A stretch of 35,822 bases of DNA from JBOGVZ01 sp050692985 (GCA_050692985.1 JBOGVZ010000044.1:1-35822), one strand, 5' to 3'. Counted from the stretch's first letter, positions 7,935 to 16,251 are shown. Notes: a model not told the origin generated them from the letters alone. Translations and numbers: made by a program.

Positions 7935-8486
7935 ATGGCTCAGCGATCCGTGGACCAGGCTCGGGCGGTGTTCATCGAGGGGATGGGCGCTGCTTCGGCC
8001 ACCTCCGGCGTGCTGTCGCAGCTCCAGGGACGCATCTTCGCCGTCTTGTTCCTCGAGGATCATCCCCTCTCCCTCGACGAGATCGCCGAGGCCCTCCAGC
8101 TCTCCAAGAGCAACATCTCCATCAACATCCGTGGATTGGTCGAGTGGCATCTGGTGCGCCGCGTCTCGGTGCCGAACTCTCGAAGGGATCACTACGAGGC
8201 CGCCTCCGACTTCTGGCGCGTCATGCAGGAGATCATGGAGCGGCGGTTCCGCTGGAACATCCGCCAGGTGATCGCGGCGTGTGACGAGACCTCGCGAACG
8301 GCCGGGGCCAGTCGGGCAGGCTCACGCGCAACGGAGCGGGAGCGCCTCTTCATCGAGGGCCGCCTCGAGGCCTTGCGATCGTTCGCCGCCGCCGTCGACA
8401 CCGGCATCGAGGCGTTTGCCCGAGGAGAGCCGATCACGCCGCAAGCGATGCAGGTGATCCACATCGATCCCGGACGGAAGCGATGA
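7935..8486 (+). CDS. GbsR/MarR-family transcriptional regulator
   Basis: A 183-residue winged-helix regulator. Residues about 28-85 hold the DNA-binding domain: a helix 'LQGRIFAVLFLEDHPLSLDEIAEAL', the recognition helix 'LSKSNISINIRGLVEWHLV' and a wing 'RRVSVPNSRRDHYEA'. The pattern 'LSKSNISxxIRxLVxWxLV' is typical of the GbsR branch of MarR-like proteins. The C-terminal half is helical and probably dimerises. It starts at ATG 7935 just behind a palindrome that covers the probable -10 box, so self-repression is likely. It overlaps the next gene by ATGA, and that gene overlaps a third, so it probably controls both. The inducer is unknown. GbsR homologues often respond to choline-type or envelope signals, but nothing here shows that. 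Confidence 0.82.
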   Translation: MAQRSVDQARAVFIEGMGAASATSGVLSQLQGRIFAVLFLEDHPLSLDEIAEALQLSKSNISINIRGLVEWHLVRRVSVPNSRRDHYEAASDFWRVMQEIMERRFRWNIRQVIAACDETSRTAGASRAGSRATERERLFIEGRLEALRSFAAAVDTGIEAFARGEPITPQAMQVIHIDPGRKR

Positions 8487-9028
8487 CCACCACGACGACG
8501 CTCCTCGACGAGGTCCTGCCCGAGTTCGACTTCAGGAGCCGTCACGCGGTACGTGTCGACGCACCGCCGGACTGGGTGGCGCAGGCCGTCGACTACGTTC
8601 GCCCGAGCCGCGCGGCGTCCCTCCTCCTCAAGATCCGCGGGCTGCGCATCCCGTCGGGACCGATCCGGGACGCGCTCACGGGATCGGGGTTCACCGTGCT
8701 CGCCGAGCGCCCGGGGCTCGAGATGGTGGCCGGCACGACCGGACGATTCTGGAAGCTCCGCGAACAGGCCCACATGGAGGCTCCGCTGGATCTCCAGGCC
8801 TTCCGGACCTTCGATCGCCCGGGGTGGGCCCAGGGCGCGGTATCGCTTCGCATCGAACCCCGGGACGACGGTTCGACCGACGTGATGACCGAGACGCGCG
8901 TGCGGTGCGTCGACGACGCGGCGCGCCGTCGCTTCGCCATCTACTGGGTATTCATCAAGGTCTTCAGCGGGTGGCTGCGGCGAGACTTGCTCGGAAGGAT
9001 CGCCCGGATCGCGGAGGGCGCCGAGTGA
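8483..9028 (+). CDS. SRPBCC-fold protein
   Basis: The product of 181 residues looks like a START/Bet v1-type (SRPBCC) ligand-binding protein. It starts 'FDFRSRHAVRVDAPPDWVAQAV', a first strand and helix typical of the fold, has alternating strands in the middle (FRTFDRPGWAQGAVSLRIEP, then DVMTETRVRCVDDAARRRF) and ends in a long amphipathic helix (FKVFS-like 'YWVFIKVFSGWLRRDLLGRIARIAE'). Such proteins bind lipids or hydrophobic small molecules and a few act as cyclases. No catalytic motif is visible, so I give no reaction. It overlaps the regulator gene by ATGA and the membrane-protein gene by GTGA, so all three are probably translated together. Confidence 0.65.
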   Translation: MTTTTTLLDEVLPEFDFRSRHAVRVDAPPDWVAQAVDYVRPSRAASLLLKIRGLRIPSGPIRDALTGSGFTVLAERPGLEMVAGTTGRFWKLREQAHMEAPLDLQAFRTFDRPGWAQGAVSLRIEPRDDGSTDVMTETRVRCVDDAARRRFAIYWVFIKVFSGWLRRDLLGRIARIAEGAE

Positions 9029-9426
9029 ACGTGCCGCTGCTGGTCGCCGGGTCCCTCGCGCTCATGGCCGCCGCCGTCCACGGAGTGGGAGGCGAGGTGC
9101 TCGTCGTCCGAAGGCTGTCGCCGGGAGGGCTGCCGTCCAGCCCCTTCGGCGGTCCGGGGATGACCAAGATCATGATCCGCGCCACGTGGCACATGACGAC
9201 GATCGCCTTCCTCACCGTCGGATCCGCGCTCGTCCTGGCGGGCTCGGTCCTCCACGGCGATGCCGCCCGGGGGATCGGCCTGGTCGCCGCGGGTGCGTCC
9301 TCGGGCTTCGCGGCGGTGGCACTGGGGGGTGCCCTCGCGCGAGCACCTCGATCCCTGTTCCGCCACCCCGCCCCCGTCGGGCTCACCGCCGTGGCGGTGC
9401 TGGCGTGGTGGGGAGTTGCGGGATGA
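9025..9426 (+). CDS. Small four-helix membrane protein of unknown function
   Basis: The 133-residue product starts at GTG 9025, which overlaps the preceding stop as GTGA. It has four probable membrane helices: about residues 4-22 (PLLVAGSLALMAAAVHGVGG), 50-74 (HMTTIAFLTVGSALVLAGSV), 80-103 and 115-132. A conserved-looking histidine lies in the first helix and a WHM motif at the start of the second. I do not recognise the family. Its position as third gene behind a GbsR-like regulator and an SRPBCC protein suggests a shared role at the membrane, possibly handling a hydrophobic ligand; that is inference. Confidence 0.65.
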   Translation: MNVPLLVAGSLALMAAAVHGVGGEVLVVRRLSPGGLPSSPFGGPGMTKIMIRATWHMTTIAFLTVGSALVLAGSVLHGDAARGIGLVAAGASSGFAAVALGGALARAPRSLFRHPAPVGLTAVAVLAWWGVAG

Positions 9427-9484
9427 CGCGAGTCTCCAAGCCAGGAACGTGCGGCTCACAGACACCTCGCGCGCCGCGCGCTGG

Positions 9485-10408
9485 TTACGATTCCGGGCAG
9501 GCCTGCTCGCCAGGGAGGAGGGGGCGGAGGACCAGCGCGTAGCGCTCTCCGCCGCTCACCCAGGGCGTGAGCTCGCTGGCCTCCTCGGCCGTGCTCAGGA
9601 TCGCCTCCAGGTCCCGCCCCTCCACGACGCCGCAGCGAACCAGCAGGATCGGTGGGCCCTGGTACTGCTCCACCGGCTCGCCGAACCCGGTGATCGGCTG
9701 CTCCAGGGGCCAGTCGAGCTCCGGGAGCGCCTCGGGCGGGGGGTCCGGCTCATCCTCATTCAGCGGCGGGAGGAACTCTCCCTGCTCCGAGTCGTAGGGG
9801 TTGGTGAACACGGCCAGGCGATCGGGGGCGAACAGCTCCTCCGGGCCCACCGAGCCGGCCGGGAGCCACTCCTCCAGGCTGGAGAGCCTGGAGGTGAAGT
9901 CCATGAGCGCCCGGCGAACGTCGCGCTCACCGCTCGGCGCCTCCTCGGGATCGTCCCCCAGGGCGTACACGGACACCACGTGGCGCCCGCCGTCGGCGTT
10001 CACCGTGAACCGGGTGGTGGTGGCGTCTAGGTCGAGCCCCTCGCCCTCGTAGCGGCGATCCCCGTCGAGCAGGCCGGCATCGCGAGCCTCGGCCAGGATC
10101 GCCTGGATCCCTTCCTCGGATACCTCCCGGACGGTGAGGCCCTGGAGCGCCGGCGGCGGGTAGATCTCGATCCGGGGAGCGGGGACGATTACCCGCCCGT
10201 CGCCGTACAGCGAGAAGGAAGGGAGGGCCCCGAACGTCCACGCGAGCGGTCCGAAGAATCCGCCGTCCTCCACCCGCAGGATCACGTCCTCGGACCCCTC
10301 CGGATGCTCGATCGTACCGGTGTTACCCGGCCGGATCCGGCCGCAGGCGGTGGCGGCGAGCAGGAGCACGAGCATCGTGCCGATGAGGGTTCGCCGGTGC
10401 GGTTCCAT
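9485..10408 (-). CDS. Secreted lipoprotein of unknown function
   Basis: A 307-residue protein with a clear lipoprotein signal (basic MEPHRRT, hydrophobic LIGTMLVLLLAATAC, lipobox Cys22). The mature part begins 'GRIRPGNTGTIEHPEGSEDVILRVEDGGFFGP' and contains 'FSLYGDGRVI' and 'GLTVREVSEEGIQAILAEARDAGLL'. The latter resembles extracellular proteins that compare a measured value with a threshold in blood-pressure-like 'LxxYGDGRVI' sequences found in many actinobacterial lipoproteins of unknown role. I found no catalytic motif. The start is the ATG at 10408; the open frame continues upstream but lacks any signal sequence there. It is divergent from the OsmC gene and convergent with the membrane-protein gene at 9426, about 58 bases away. 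Confidence 0.75.
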   Translation of the reverse strand: MEPHRRTLIGTMLVLLLAATACGRIRPGNTGTIEHPEGSEDVILRVEDGGFFGPLAWTFGALPSFSLYGDGRVIVPAPRIEIYPPPALQGLTVREVSEEGIQAILAEARDAGLLDGDRRYEGEGLDLDATTTRFTVNADGGRHVVSVYALGDDPEEAPSGERDVRRALMDFTSRLSSLEEWLPAGSVGPEELFAPDRLAVFTNPYDSEQGEFLPPLNEDEPDPPPEALPELDWPLEQPITGFGEPVEQYQGPPILLVRCGVVEGRDLEAILSTAEEASELTPWVSGGERYALVLRPLLPGEQACPES

Positions 10409-10573
10409 CGCAGCTTCGACGGCGGGGCCGACGGGAAGGTTCCACCGGCATGTGCCCGGCGTATCAGGTGGAACACCGGACGTTCGTCTGTGGTCCAGCC
10501 CTCGACCCGGTAGGGTGGATCGAAGGAGCTCACGGTCCGGCGACGCAAGGACCTTCTGACACAGGGAGGAGCG

Positions 10574-11011
10574 ATGGCGGCCGAGAAGCACGCGGAGGTG
10601 ACCTGGCGGGGGGACCTGGCAACCGGGAGCGGAACGGTCGAGAGCGTGGGGAGCGGTGCCTTCGGCCCGCTCAGCGTTTCGTGGCCGGCGCGGACCGGTG
10701 ACGAGGGCGGCATGACGAGCCCCGAGGAGCTGATCGCGGCGGCCCACGCCGCCTGCTTCTCGATGGCGCTGTCGGGCGGGCTGGCGAAAGGGGGTCACGC
10801 TCCGACCAGCCTGACCGTCTCGGCAACGGTCGCCTTCGTCCCCGGCACGGGGATCACGACGTCGGCGCTGGACGTCACCGGCGACGTCGCGGGGATCGAC
10901 GAGGCCGCCTTCCGGGAGGCCGCCGAGGAGGCCAAGGAGAACTGCCCGGTCTCCGGGGCGCTCAAGGGCAACGTGGAGATGAGCGTCACCGCCCGGCTGG
11001 CCGGCTCCTAG
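10574..11011 (+). CDS. OsmC-family peroxiredoxin
   Basis: An OsmC/Ohr-family thiol peroxidase that detoxifies organic hydroperoxides, here 145 residues. The two redox cysteines are present: Cys61 in 'AAAHAACFSMALS' and Cys124 in 'AKENCPVSGAL'. The 'TSPEELIAAAHAACF' stretch is the family signature, and the layout is closer to OsmC than to Ohr. The start ATG 10574 follows a strong GGGAGGAG. A TAGGGT about 60 bases upstream might be the -10 box. It stands alone, transcribed away from the lipoprotein gene on its left, with the His-rich peptide gene 88 bases downstream. Confidence 0.92.
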   Translation: MAAEKHAEVTWRGDLATGSGTVESVGSGAFGPLSVSWPARTGDEGGMTSPEELIAAAHAACFSMALSGGLAKGGHAPTSLTVSATVAFVPGTGITTSALDVTGDVAGIDEAAFREAAEEAKENCPVSGALKGNVEMSVTARLAGS

Positions 11012-11054
11012 CGGCGCCCGTCCCGGCCGCCGATCGGGACCGGTCGGGGAGGGA

Positions 11055-11060
11055 TACACT
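11055..11060 (+). promoter_or_regulatory. Likely -10 box for the His-rich peptide gene
   Basis: TACACT lies 38 bases before ATG 11099, leaving a short leader with GGAAGGAG as ribosome site. No -35 box is evident. Confidence 0.35.
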
Positions 11061-11098
11061 CGAACGGTCGGTTCGCGTCGGCCCGGAAGGAGCACTCC

Positions 11099-11329
11099 AT
11101 GGCGGAGACCCACGACCACGATGCCGCGGTCCACGCCCACGAGCACGTCCACGTCACGCACTACGATCGCCCGGGCGAGGACGTCACCCACCTGGTGGCG
11201 TCCCACAACCACGGGCACAACCACCCGGCGGTTTCCCACGAGCACGAGGCCCACGAGGACCCGGAGAAGGAGCACCTCCGCGAGGCCCACATTCACGACC
11301 ACGCCCGGCCGGACGAGTCCCCGGCCTAG
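11099..11329 (+). CDS. Histidine-rich small protein, possible metal buffer
   Basis: A 76-residue protein in which 19 residues (25%) are His, mostly in HxH pairs (HDH, HAHEHVH, HNHGHNH, HEHEAH, HIHDH) interleaved with Asp and Glu. There is no signal peptide, cysteine or hydrophobic segment, so it is expected to be soluble and cytoplasmic. HxH-rich acidic sequences bind Ni, Zn or Cu. No transporter or metalloenzyme gene is adjacent to say which metal. GGAAGGAG six bases before ATG 11099 and a possible -10 box support expression. The next gene encodes a secreted protein whose mature N-terminus is also His-rich (HGHPGHPE, SHPDHE), a possible but unproven link. The composition could also arise in a disordered adaptor. 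Confidence 0.75.
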   Translation: MAETHDHDAAVHAHEHVHVTHYDRPGEDVTHLVASHNHGHNHPAVSHEHEAHEDPEKEHLREAHIHDHARPDESPA

Positions 11330-11463
11330 CCCAGGCTCGTCCCTGACCGATTCGCTCCCTGAGGGAGGATTCGGGGGGTCCGGCGTCGAAGCACCTCTTG
11401 AGCCGAGCATGCCCGCCTGGCCCTCTTCCTGGAGGGCGCTCGCGGGCGATGGGAGGAGAGGAC

Positions 11464-13647
11464 ATGGGCAGCAGGGCGTCCCGGATCTCTCGCCGTTCGC
11501 TCGCCGTGGGCACGGCGCTTGGGCTGGTCCTCACCGTGGTAGGGGCCACCGGAGCCGCCGCGCACGGCCACCCGGGCCATCCGGAGCTCACCGTGGCCAA
11601 GACCGGGGCGGCGCAATCCCATCCTGACCACGAGTTCCAGGAGGGGGCGGAGCTGGGCGTGAGGGTGAACTCGCCCGAGAACCTCGTCGGCTTCCACCCC
11701 GGGGTCCAGTGGGGCGACACCGGACCCGTCGATAACCAGACCGCCGACTTGGTGTACGCGGGCACCGGCTGCACGCCGGCCAGCTACGCCGAGGTCGCGG
11801 GGGAGATCCAGGGGAACATCGCCCTCGTCGACGATCGGGTGAGCGAGACGAACCCGAATGACCAGTGTCCCACGTACACGTTCTTCCAGAAGGTCCGGTC
11901 GGCCCAGACGATGGGAGCCATCGCCTTCGTGCAGATCCCCCGCGAGGGTGACGAGCCCACCAGCAACGCCACCGCGATCGCCGCCGACATCCCCGCACTC
12001 GAGCTGGAGCGGACCGAGGCCATCCTCGAGGTGCGGGACGCCGTCATCGCGGACACCACCGTCAACGTGACGCTGCCCCCGCTGGCCTTGCTGGAAGCGA
12101 TGTCGGACCTCCCCTGCGTGGACGGGATGGCCGGCCCGTTCCCCTGCGACGGCATTGACCTGCTGGCCTTCGTGCCCCAGGAGGAGTTCGACGGCGCGGG
12201 CGTCAGCGACATCTGGGGGTGGACGGACCCGGAGACCGGTGATGAGTACGTGTTCTTCGGGAAGACGAACGGCACGGCGTTCTTCCGGGTGACCGATCCC
12301 ACCAACCCCGTGTACCTGGGCGAGCTGCCGAACCCGGCCCTCGTCCAGCGGATCTGGCACGACATGAAGGTCTTCGACAACCACGCGTTCATCGTCAGCG
12401 AGTCCGAGCCGCACGGGATGAGCGTGTTCGACCTGACCAGGCTGCGGGGGGTGACCGAGCCACAGACCTTCGACCGGGACGCCTGGTACCCGCTGCACTC
12501 GGCGGCCCACAACATCGCCATCAACGAGGACACAGGGTTCGCGTACATCGTGGGCGGCAATGCCGGGATTCTGGTGCCGGACCTCTGCCTGTCGGGCCTG
12601 CACATGGTGGACATCTCCACACCGACCCAGCCGACCTTCGCGGGGTGCTACCTGGTGGACGGCGGCCCGGGGACCCTGGCCCGCAGCGTCGGCGGCCCGG
12701 TGGAGGAGAACTCCCCTGCGGCCTACGTGCACGACGCGCACTGCGTGATCTACGAGGGGCCGGACGAGCGGTACGTCGGCCGGGAGATCTGCTTCAACGC
12801 CTCGGAGGACCAGGTCACGATCGCCGACGTCACCAACAAGCCGCTGCCCTCGACCATCAGCGTGCTCGAGTACCCGAACGTGTCCTACTCGCACCAGGGG
12901 TGGCTCTCGGAGGACCACCGCTTCCTGTTCGTGAACGACGAGCTGGATGAGGTCACGCACGGGATCAACACCCGCACGATCGTCCTCGACGTGACCGACC
13001 TGGAGAACCCCGCGGTGCACTTCGAGCACCTCCACGACACGATCTCGATCGACCACAACAACTACGTGCACCAGGGGCTCCTGTACCAGTCGAATTACAC
13101 CAGCGGCCTTCGGGTGCTCGACACCGCCTTCGTCGGTGACCCCGACAACCCCCGGCTCGAGCCGGCGGCCTTCTTCGACACGTTCCCGGCGCACAGCGAT
13201 CCGGTGTTCGCCGGAACGTGGTCGAACTACCCGTTCTTCGAGTCCGGCACCATCGCGGTGAGCGGCATCGACGAGGGGCTGTTCCTGCTGCGGCTGAGCG
13301 ATGGCGACGGGGACGCGTCCGTGGTGGTCACCTGTGCCAACTGCCCGGTCCAGATCCAGGCGGGCGGGGGCGGGGTCGCCCGGGTGATCGTCGGCAACAC
13401 CGGGACCACGGACGACACGTACAAGCTGGCCGTTGGAGACCTACCGGAGGGCTGGACCGCCACCATCCGTCCCGAAGTGCTTGCCGTGGGGGCCGGAGAC
13501 GAGGGCTTGGCGCGGGTGAGGGTCAAGGTGCCGCGGGGGACCGCCGCGGGGACCTACACGCTCATCCTGACCGCCACGTCCACCACCGACCCGTCGGTCT
13601 CCGCGTCGGGGGAGGTCGAGGTGCTCGTCAAGGAGAAGCGCCGCTAG
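11464..13647 (+). CDS. Secreted PA-domain and LVIVD-repeat protein (choice-of-anchor B type)
   Basis: A 727-residue exported protein. After a basic start and a hydrophobic signal (LAVGTALGLVLTVVGATGAAA, cleaved near residue 35) comes a His-rich stretch. A protease-associated (PA) domain follows at about residues 70-190 (GNIALVDD..., then CPTYTFFQKVRSAQTMGAIAFVQ). Next is a beta-propeller-like body (about 230-620) with LVIVD-type repeats such as 'TAFFRVTDPTNPVYLGELP' and 'LHMVDISTPTQPTFAGCYL', and with 'HDMKVFDNHAFIVSES', 'HGMSVFDLTRLRG', the marks of the choice-of-anchor B family. A C-terminal NEW3-like Ig domain (about 640-725) ends the protein with no visible anchor. I chose ATG 11464 because GGGAGGAG precedes it; ATG 11449 and TTG 11398 are in frame but less likely. 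No catalytic residues are evident. Its function is unknown and probably adhesive or scaffolding. Confidence 0.85.
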   Translation: MGSRASRISRRSLAVGTALGLVLTVVGATGAAAHGHPGHPELTVAKTGAAQSHPDHEFQEGAELGVRVNSPENLVGFHPGVQWGDTGPVDNQTADLVYAGTGCTPASYAEVAGEIQGNIALVDDRVSETNPNDQCPTYTFFQKVRSAQTMGAIAFVQIPREGDEPTSNATAIAADIPALELERTEAILEVRDAVIADTTVNVTLPPLALLEAMSDLPCVDGMAGPFPCDGIDLLAFVPQEEFDGAGVSDIWGWTDPETGDEYVFFGKTNGTAFFRVTDPTNPVYLGELPNPALVQRIWHDMKVFDNHAFIVSESEPHGMSVFDLTRLRGVTEPQTFDRDAWYPLHSAAHNIAINEDTGFAYIVGGNAGILVPDLCLSGLHMVDISTPTQPTFAGCYLVDGGPGTLARSVGGPVEENSPAAYVHDAHCVIYEGPDERYVGREICFNASEDQVTIADVTNKPLPSTISVLEYPNVSYSHQGWLSEDHRFLFVNDELDEVTHGINTRTIVLDVTDLENPAVHFEHLHDTISIDHNNYVHQGLLYQSNYTSGLRVLDTAFVGDPDNPRLEPAAFFDTFPAHSDPVFAGTWSNYPFFESGTIAVSGIDEGLFLLRLSDGDGDASVVVTCANCPVQIQAGGGGVARVIVGNTGTTDDTYKLAVGDLPEGWTATIRPEVLAVGAGDEGLARVRVKVPRGTAAGTYTLILTATSTTDPSVSASGEVEVLVKEKRR

Positions 13648-13677
13648 TTCCGCCGCTGAGGGGGAAGCGGAGACCAC

Positions 13678-13714
13678 CCCCGGATCGGCCGGCGGCGCTC
13701 GGGCCGATCCGGGG
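13678..13714 (+). terminator. Hairpin after the LVIVD-repeat gene
   Basis: A perfect 13-bp stem (13678-13690 with 13702-13714; core CGGATCGGCC/GGCCGATCCG) around an 11-base loop, 30 bases past the stop at 13647. There is no T tract, as is common in very GC-rich actinobacteria, so it is a candidate terminator rather than a sure one. Confidence 0.55.
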
Positions 13715-13737
13715 AGGACCGGGATAATGGAGGGAAC

Positions 13738-15099
13738 GTGAGTTCCCCCGGCTCGATCCTCCTCGGTGACGGCCCCGTCGGCTCGGTCGACGCATATCTC
13801 GACGGTGGGGGAGGAGCCGGCCTGGCCGCGGCGCTCCAGCGACCTCCCGGCGAGGTCATCGAGGAGGTCCGCCGCTCCGGCCTCCGGGGCCGGGGTGGGG
13901 CCGGGTTCCCCACGGGGATCAAGTGGCAGACGGTCCGTGAGGATCCCTCGGGCACGAAATACATCGCGTGCAACGCCGCCGAAGGCGAGCCGGGAACGTT
14001 CAAGGACCGCTGGCTCCTGCGCCTGAACCCCTACCAGGTGCTCGAGGGCCTGGGGATCGCCGCCTACGCGGTCGGGGCCGAACGAGCGTTCATCGGCATC
14101 AAGGCCGGCTTCGAGCAGGAGGTCGGGCGCCTCCGCCGGGCCATGGAGGAGATGGCCGCGCACGAGGTGATCGGCCCGGTACCGGTGGAGCTCGTGGCGG
14201 GGCCCGATGAGTACCTGTTCGGGGAGGAGAAGGCCCTGCTGGAGGTGATCGAGGGGAACGACCCGCTGCCGCGCGTCGTGCCCCCGTGGATGGAGGGGCT
14301 GTTCCGGGAGCCGGGATCGCCGAACCCCACCGCCGTGAACAACGTGGAGACCCTGGCGAACGTCCCCCACATCCTGCGGGAGGGGGCCGGGTGGTTCCGG
14401 TCCTTCGGTACGGAGGACTCCCCGGGGACCATGCTGTTCACGCTGTGTGGCGACGTCCGGTCCCCGGGCGTCTACGAGCTCCCCCTGGGCTTCTCCCTCC
14501 GGGAGCTGGTGTACGGCGTCGGTGGCGGGCCGCCCGAGGGCCGGGAGCTGAAGGCCGTGTTCCCCGGGGCATCCAGCACCGTGATCTCTCCGCAGCAGCT
14601 CGATACCCCCCTGGGCTTCGACCCCATGCGAGCCGTGGGGTCCGCCCTCGGCTCCGGCGGGTTCGTGGTCTACGACGACTCCGCCTGCATCGTCCGGGCC
14701 ACCCTGGCCTTTTCCCGGTTCCTCTACGTGGAGTCCTGCGGCCAGTGCCCGGCTTGCAAGCACGGAACGGGCGCGATCACCGACCTCCTGGAGCGGATCG
14801 ACCGGGGCCGGGGCTCCGAGGCCGACGTGGAGACCATCCTGGCCCGGACCCTCACGGTGACCGACGCCCAGCGGTGTGCCCTCCCCACCGGGGAGAGCCT
14901 CATCGCCCAGAGCGCGATCCAGGTGTTCGGCCCCGAGTTCGCCGAGCACTTCGGCCGGGGGTGCCCCCGCCCCCGCGACCTGCCCGTCCCCAAGATCGCT
15001 GACTTCGACGAGGACGAGGGTGCCTTCCTCTACGACGAGCGGTACCGGCTGAAGCGGCCGGACTGGACGTACGCGGATGAGCTCCAGGGAGGTCGCTGA
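13738..15099 (+). CDS. NuoF-like NADH/FMN iron-sulfur flavoprotein (stand-alone)
   Basis: A 453-residue homologue of the 51-kDa subunit of complex I, which oxidises NADH through FMN and passes electrons to a [4Fe-4S] centre. The FMN/NADH-binding signature GRGGAGFPTGIKW starts at residue 51, and 'CNAAEGEPGTFKDR' is also typical. The cluster cysteines are all present: Cys334, Cys337 and Cys340 in SCGQCPAC, and Cys380 in DAQRCALP. The C-terminal 70 residues extend past the usual end. No NuoE or NuoG gene is adjacent, so it may work with another partner or as a soluble NAD(P)H-dependent oxidoreductase. The start GTG 13738 has GGAGGG three bases ahead, and a GATAAT -10-like box ends nine bases before it. 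Confidence 0.88.
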   Translation: MSSPGSILLGDGPVGSVDAYLDGGGGAGLAAALQRPPGEVIEEVRRSGLRGRGGAGFPTGIKWQTVREDPSGTKYIACNAAEGEPGTFKDRWLLRLNPYQVLEGLGIAAYAVGAERAFIGIKAGFEQEVGRLRRAMEEMAAHEVIGPVPVELVAGPDEYLFGEEKALLEVIEGNDPLPRVVPPWMEGLFREPGSPNPTAVNNVETLANVPHILREGAGWFRSFGTEDSPGTMLFTLCGDVRSPGVYELPLGFSLRELVYGVGGGPPEGRELKAVFPGASSTVISPQQLDTPLGFDPMRAVGSALGSGGFVVYDDSACIVRATLAFSRFLYVESCGQCPACKHGTGAITDLLERIDRGRGSEADVETILARTLTVTDAQRCALPTGESLIAQSAIQVFGPEFAEHFGRGCPRPRDLPVPKIADFDEDEGAFLYDERYRLKRPDWTYADELQGGR

Positions 15100-15117
15100 G
15101 CCCCGCTCCGGGCCGAG

Positions 15118-15762
15118 CTAGGCCGGGTTCTCCGACGCCGTGTCCGGGTTCGCGGTGGTGGTCAGATCGCGGTCGGCCAGCTCCGCGACCGTGACGAACC
15201 GCGCCTCCGACTCGCGGAGCCTCCCCAGGATCGTCGGCAGGGCCTCGAGCGCGGAGATCGACCACGAGTGCAGCAGCAGCACCGCGCCGTCGCCGAACGC
15301 CGCCGCGCCCCGGACCACGTCCTCGGCGACCCGGGCGGCGGTGCGGGACGGCTCCCAGTCCTGGGCCACCACGTCCCACCCCACGTGGACGTACCGCTGC
15401 CTGCGGAGGGCCAGGGCCACGCGGGGGTCCCTGGCCCCGTGGCCCCACGGGCATCGGAACAACGGCCGGGGGTCAACCCCGGTGGCCTCTCGGATGGCCC
15501 GGTGGGCCTGGGTGATGTCCGCCCGCAGGCCCTCGTCGGTGAGCAGGGGAAAGCGGGCGTGGAAGTGGGAGTGGCTGCCGATCACGTGCCCCGCGTCGGC
15601 GATCCTGCGGGCGGCGTCGGGGTAGGCCTGGGCCCACCGGCCCTGGAGGAAGAAGGTGGCCGGCGTCTCCGGGGCAAGCGCCTCCAGGACCCTGTCGTGG
15701 ACGCCCGGAGGACAGCCGGGGCGGTCGGGGTGCTCGGCGTCGAAGGTGAGGGCCACCCGCAT
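15118..15762 (-). CDS. NodB-type polysaccharide deacetylase family protein
   Basis: A 214-residue carbohydrate esterase 4 (NodB) domain protein. It carries the metal and catalytic motifs in order: TFDAE (Asp8), HSHFH (His64 and His68, the zinc ligands), RCPWG (103-107) and LLLHSW (His165). The substrate class is N-acetylated polysaccharide or peptidoglycan. No signal peptide is seen, so either the enzyme is cytoplasmic or its export signal is lost; the catalytic domain starts at residue 1. The gene begins six bases after the stop of the upstream YbaK-like gene, so the two form one minus-strand operon. The second residue of the TFDxE motif is Ala-Glu, not the usual Asp-Asp, a known variation in these enzymes. 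Confidence 0.85.
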   Translation of the reverse strand: MRVALTFDAEHPDRPGCPPGVHDRVLEALAPETPATFFLQGRWAQAYPDAARRIADAGHVIGSHSHFHARFPLLTDEGLRADITQAHRAIREATGVDPRPLFRCPWGHGARDPRVALALRRQRYVHVGWDVVAQDWEPSRTAARVAEDVVRGAAAFGDGAVLLLHSWSISALEALPTILGRLRESEARFVTVAELADRDLTTTANPDTASENPA

Positions 15763-15768
15763 CGGGTC

Positions 15769-16245
15769 CTACTCCCGCACGGGGCGGCTCACGTCCGCCA
15801 CCTCCGCGCCCAGGTGGGCCAGCAGGTCGGACGCGGCCAGGTGCAGGTTGACGCCCCGGGCCCCCCCTCCGATGGCCACCCGGCCCAGCGCGGCCACGCT
15901 CGCGTCCGCGATGACCGGCCACGCCCTGACGGAGCCCAATGGAGTGATCGCCCCCCGTTCGTACCCGGTGGCCGCCCGAGCCTCCTCCTCGTTGGGAAGC
16001 GACAGCCGCTTCACACCGAGGTGCGCCCGCAGCCGGGGCCAGTCGATCTGCCGGCCACCGGGGACCAGGACGAAGACGTGGTCGTCGGCGCCCCGGCGCA
16101 CCACGATCGTCCGGAGCAGGTGGCCGACCTCGATGCCCTGGAGCGCGGCGCTCTCCCCGACGCTGCCCGGCCGCTCCGTCCGCACGACCCGGAAGTCCAG
16201 ACCGGTCCCGGAGATCGCCCCGATCGCCGGGGTGTCCTCGTCCAC
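15769..16245 (-). CDS. YbaK/EbsC-type aminoacyl-tRNA deacylase
   Basis: A 158-residue protein with the YbaK/ProX editing fold. These enzymes hydrolyse mischarged tRNA such as Cys- or Ala-tRNA(Pro). Matching stretches are 'ALQGIEVGHLLRTIVVRR', 'HVFVLVPGGRQIDWPRLRAHLG', 'RLSLPNEEEARAATGYERGAITPLG' and 'VIADASVAALGRVAIGGGARG'. The last two contain the conserved 'TGY..G.I.P.G' and 'GGG..G' turns. It starts at GTG 16245, and a TACGCT -10 box ends six bases upstream, so the transcript is probably leaderless. It leads a two-gene operon with the NodB deacetylase. The specificity is not readable from the sequence. Confidence 0.88.
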   Translation of the reverse strand: MDEDTPAIGAISGTGLDFRVVRTERPGSVGESAALQGIEVGHLLRTIVVRRGADDHVFVLVPGGRQIDWPRLRAHLGVKRLSLPNEEEARAATGYERGAITPLGSVRAWPVIADASVAALGRVAIGGGARGVNLHLAASDLLAHLGAEVADVSRPVRE

Positions 16246-16251
16246 CGCCTC

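Noticed and set aside
11020..11040. Short inverted repeat GTCCCG..CGGGAC after the OsmC gene
   Set aside because: Only six base pairs with a nine-base loop and no T tract, too weak to call a terminator.
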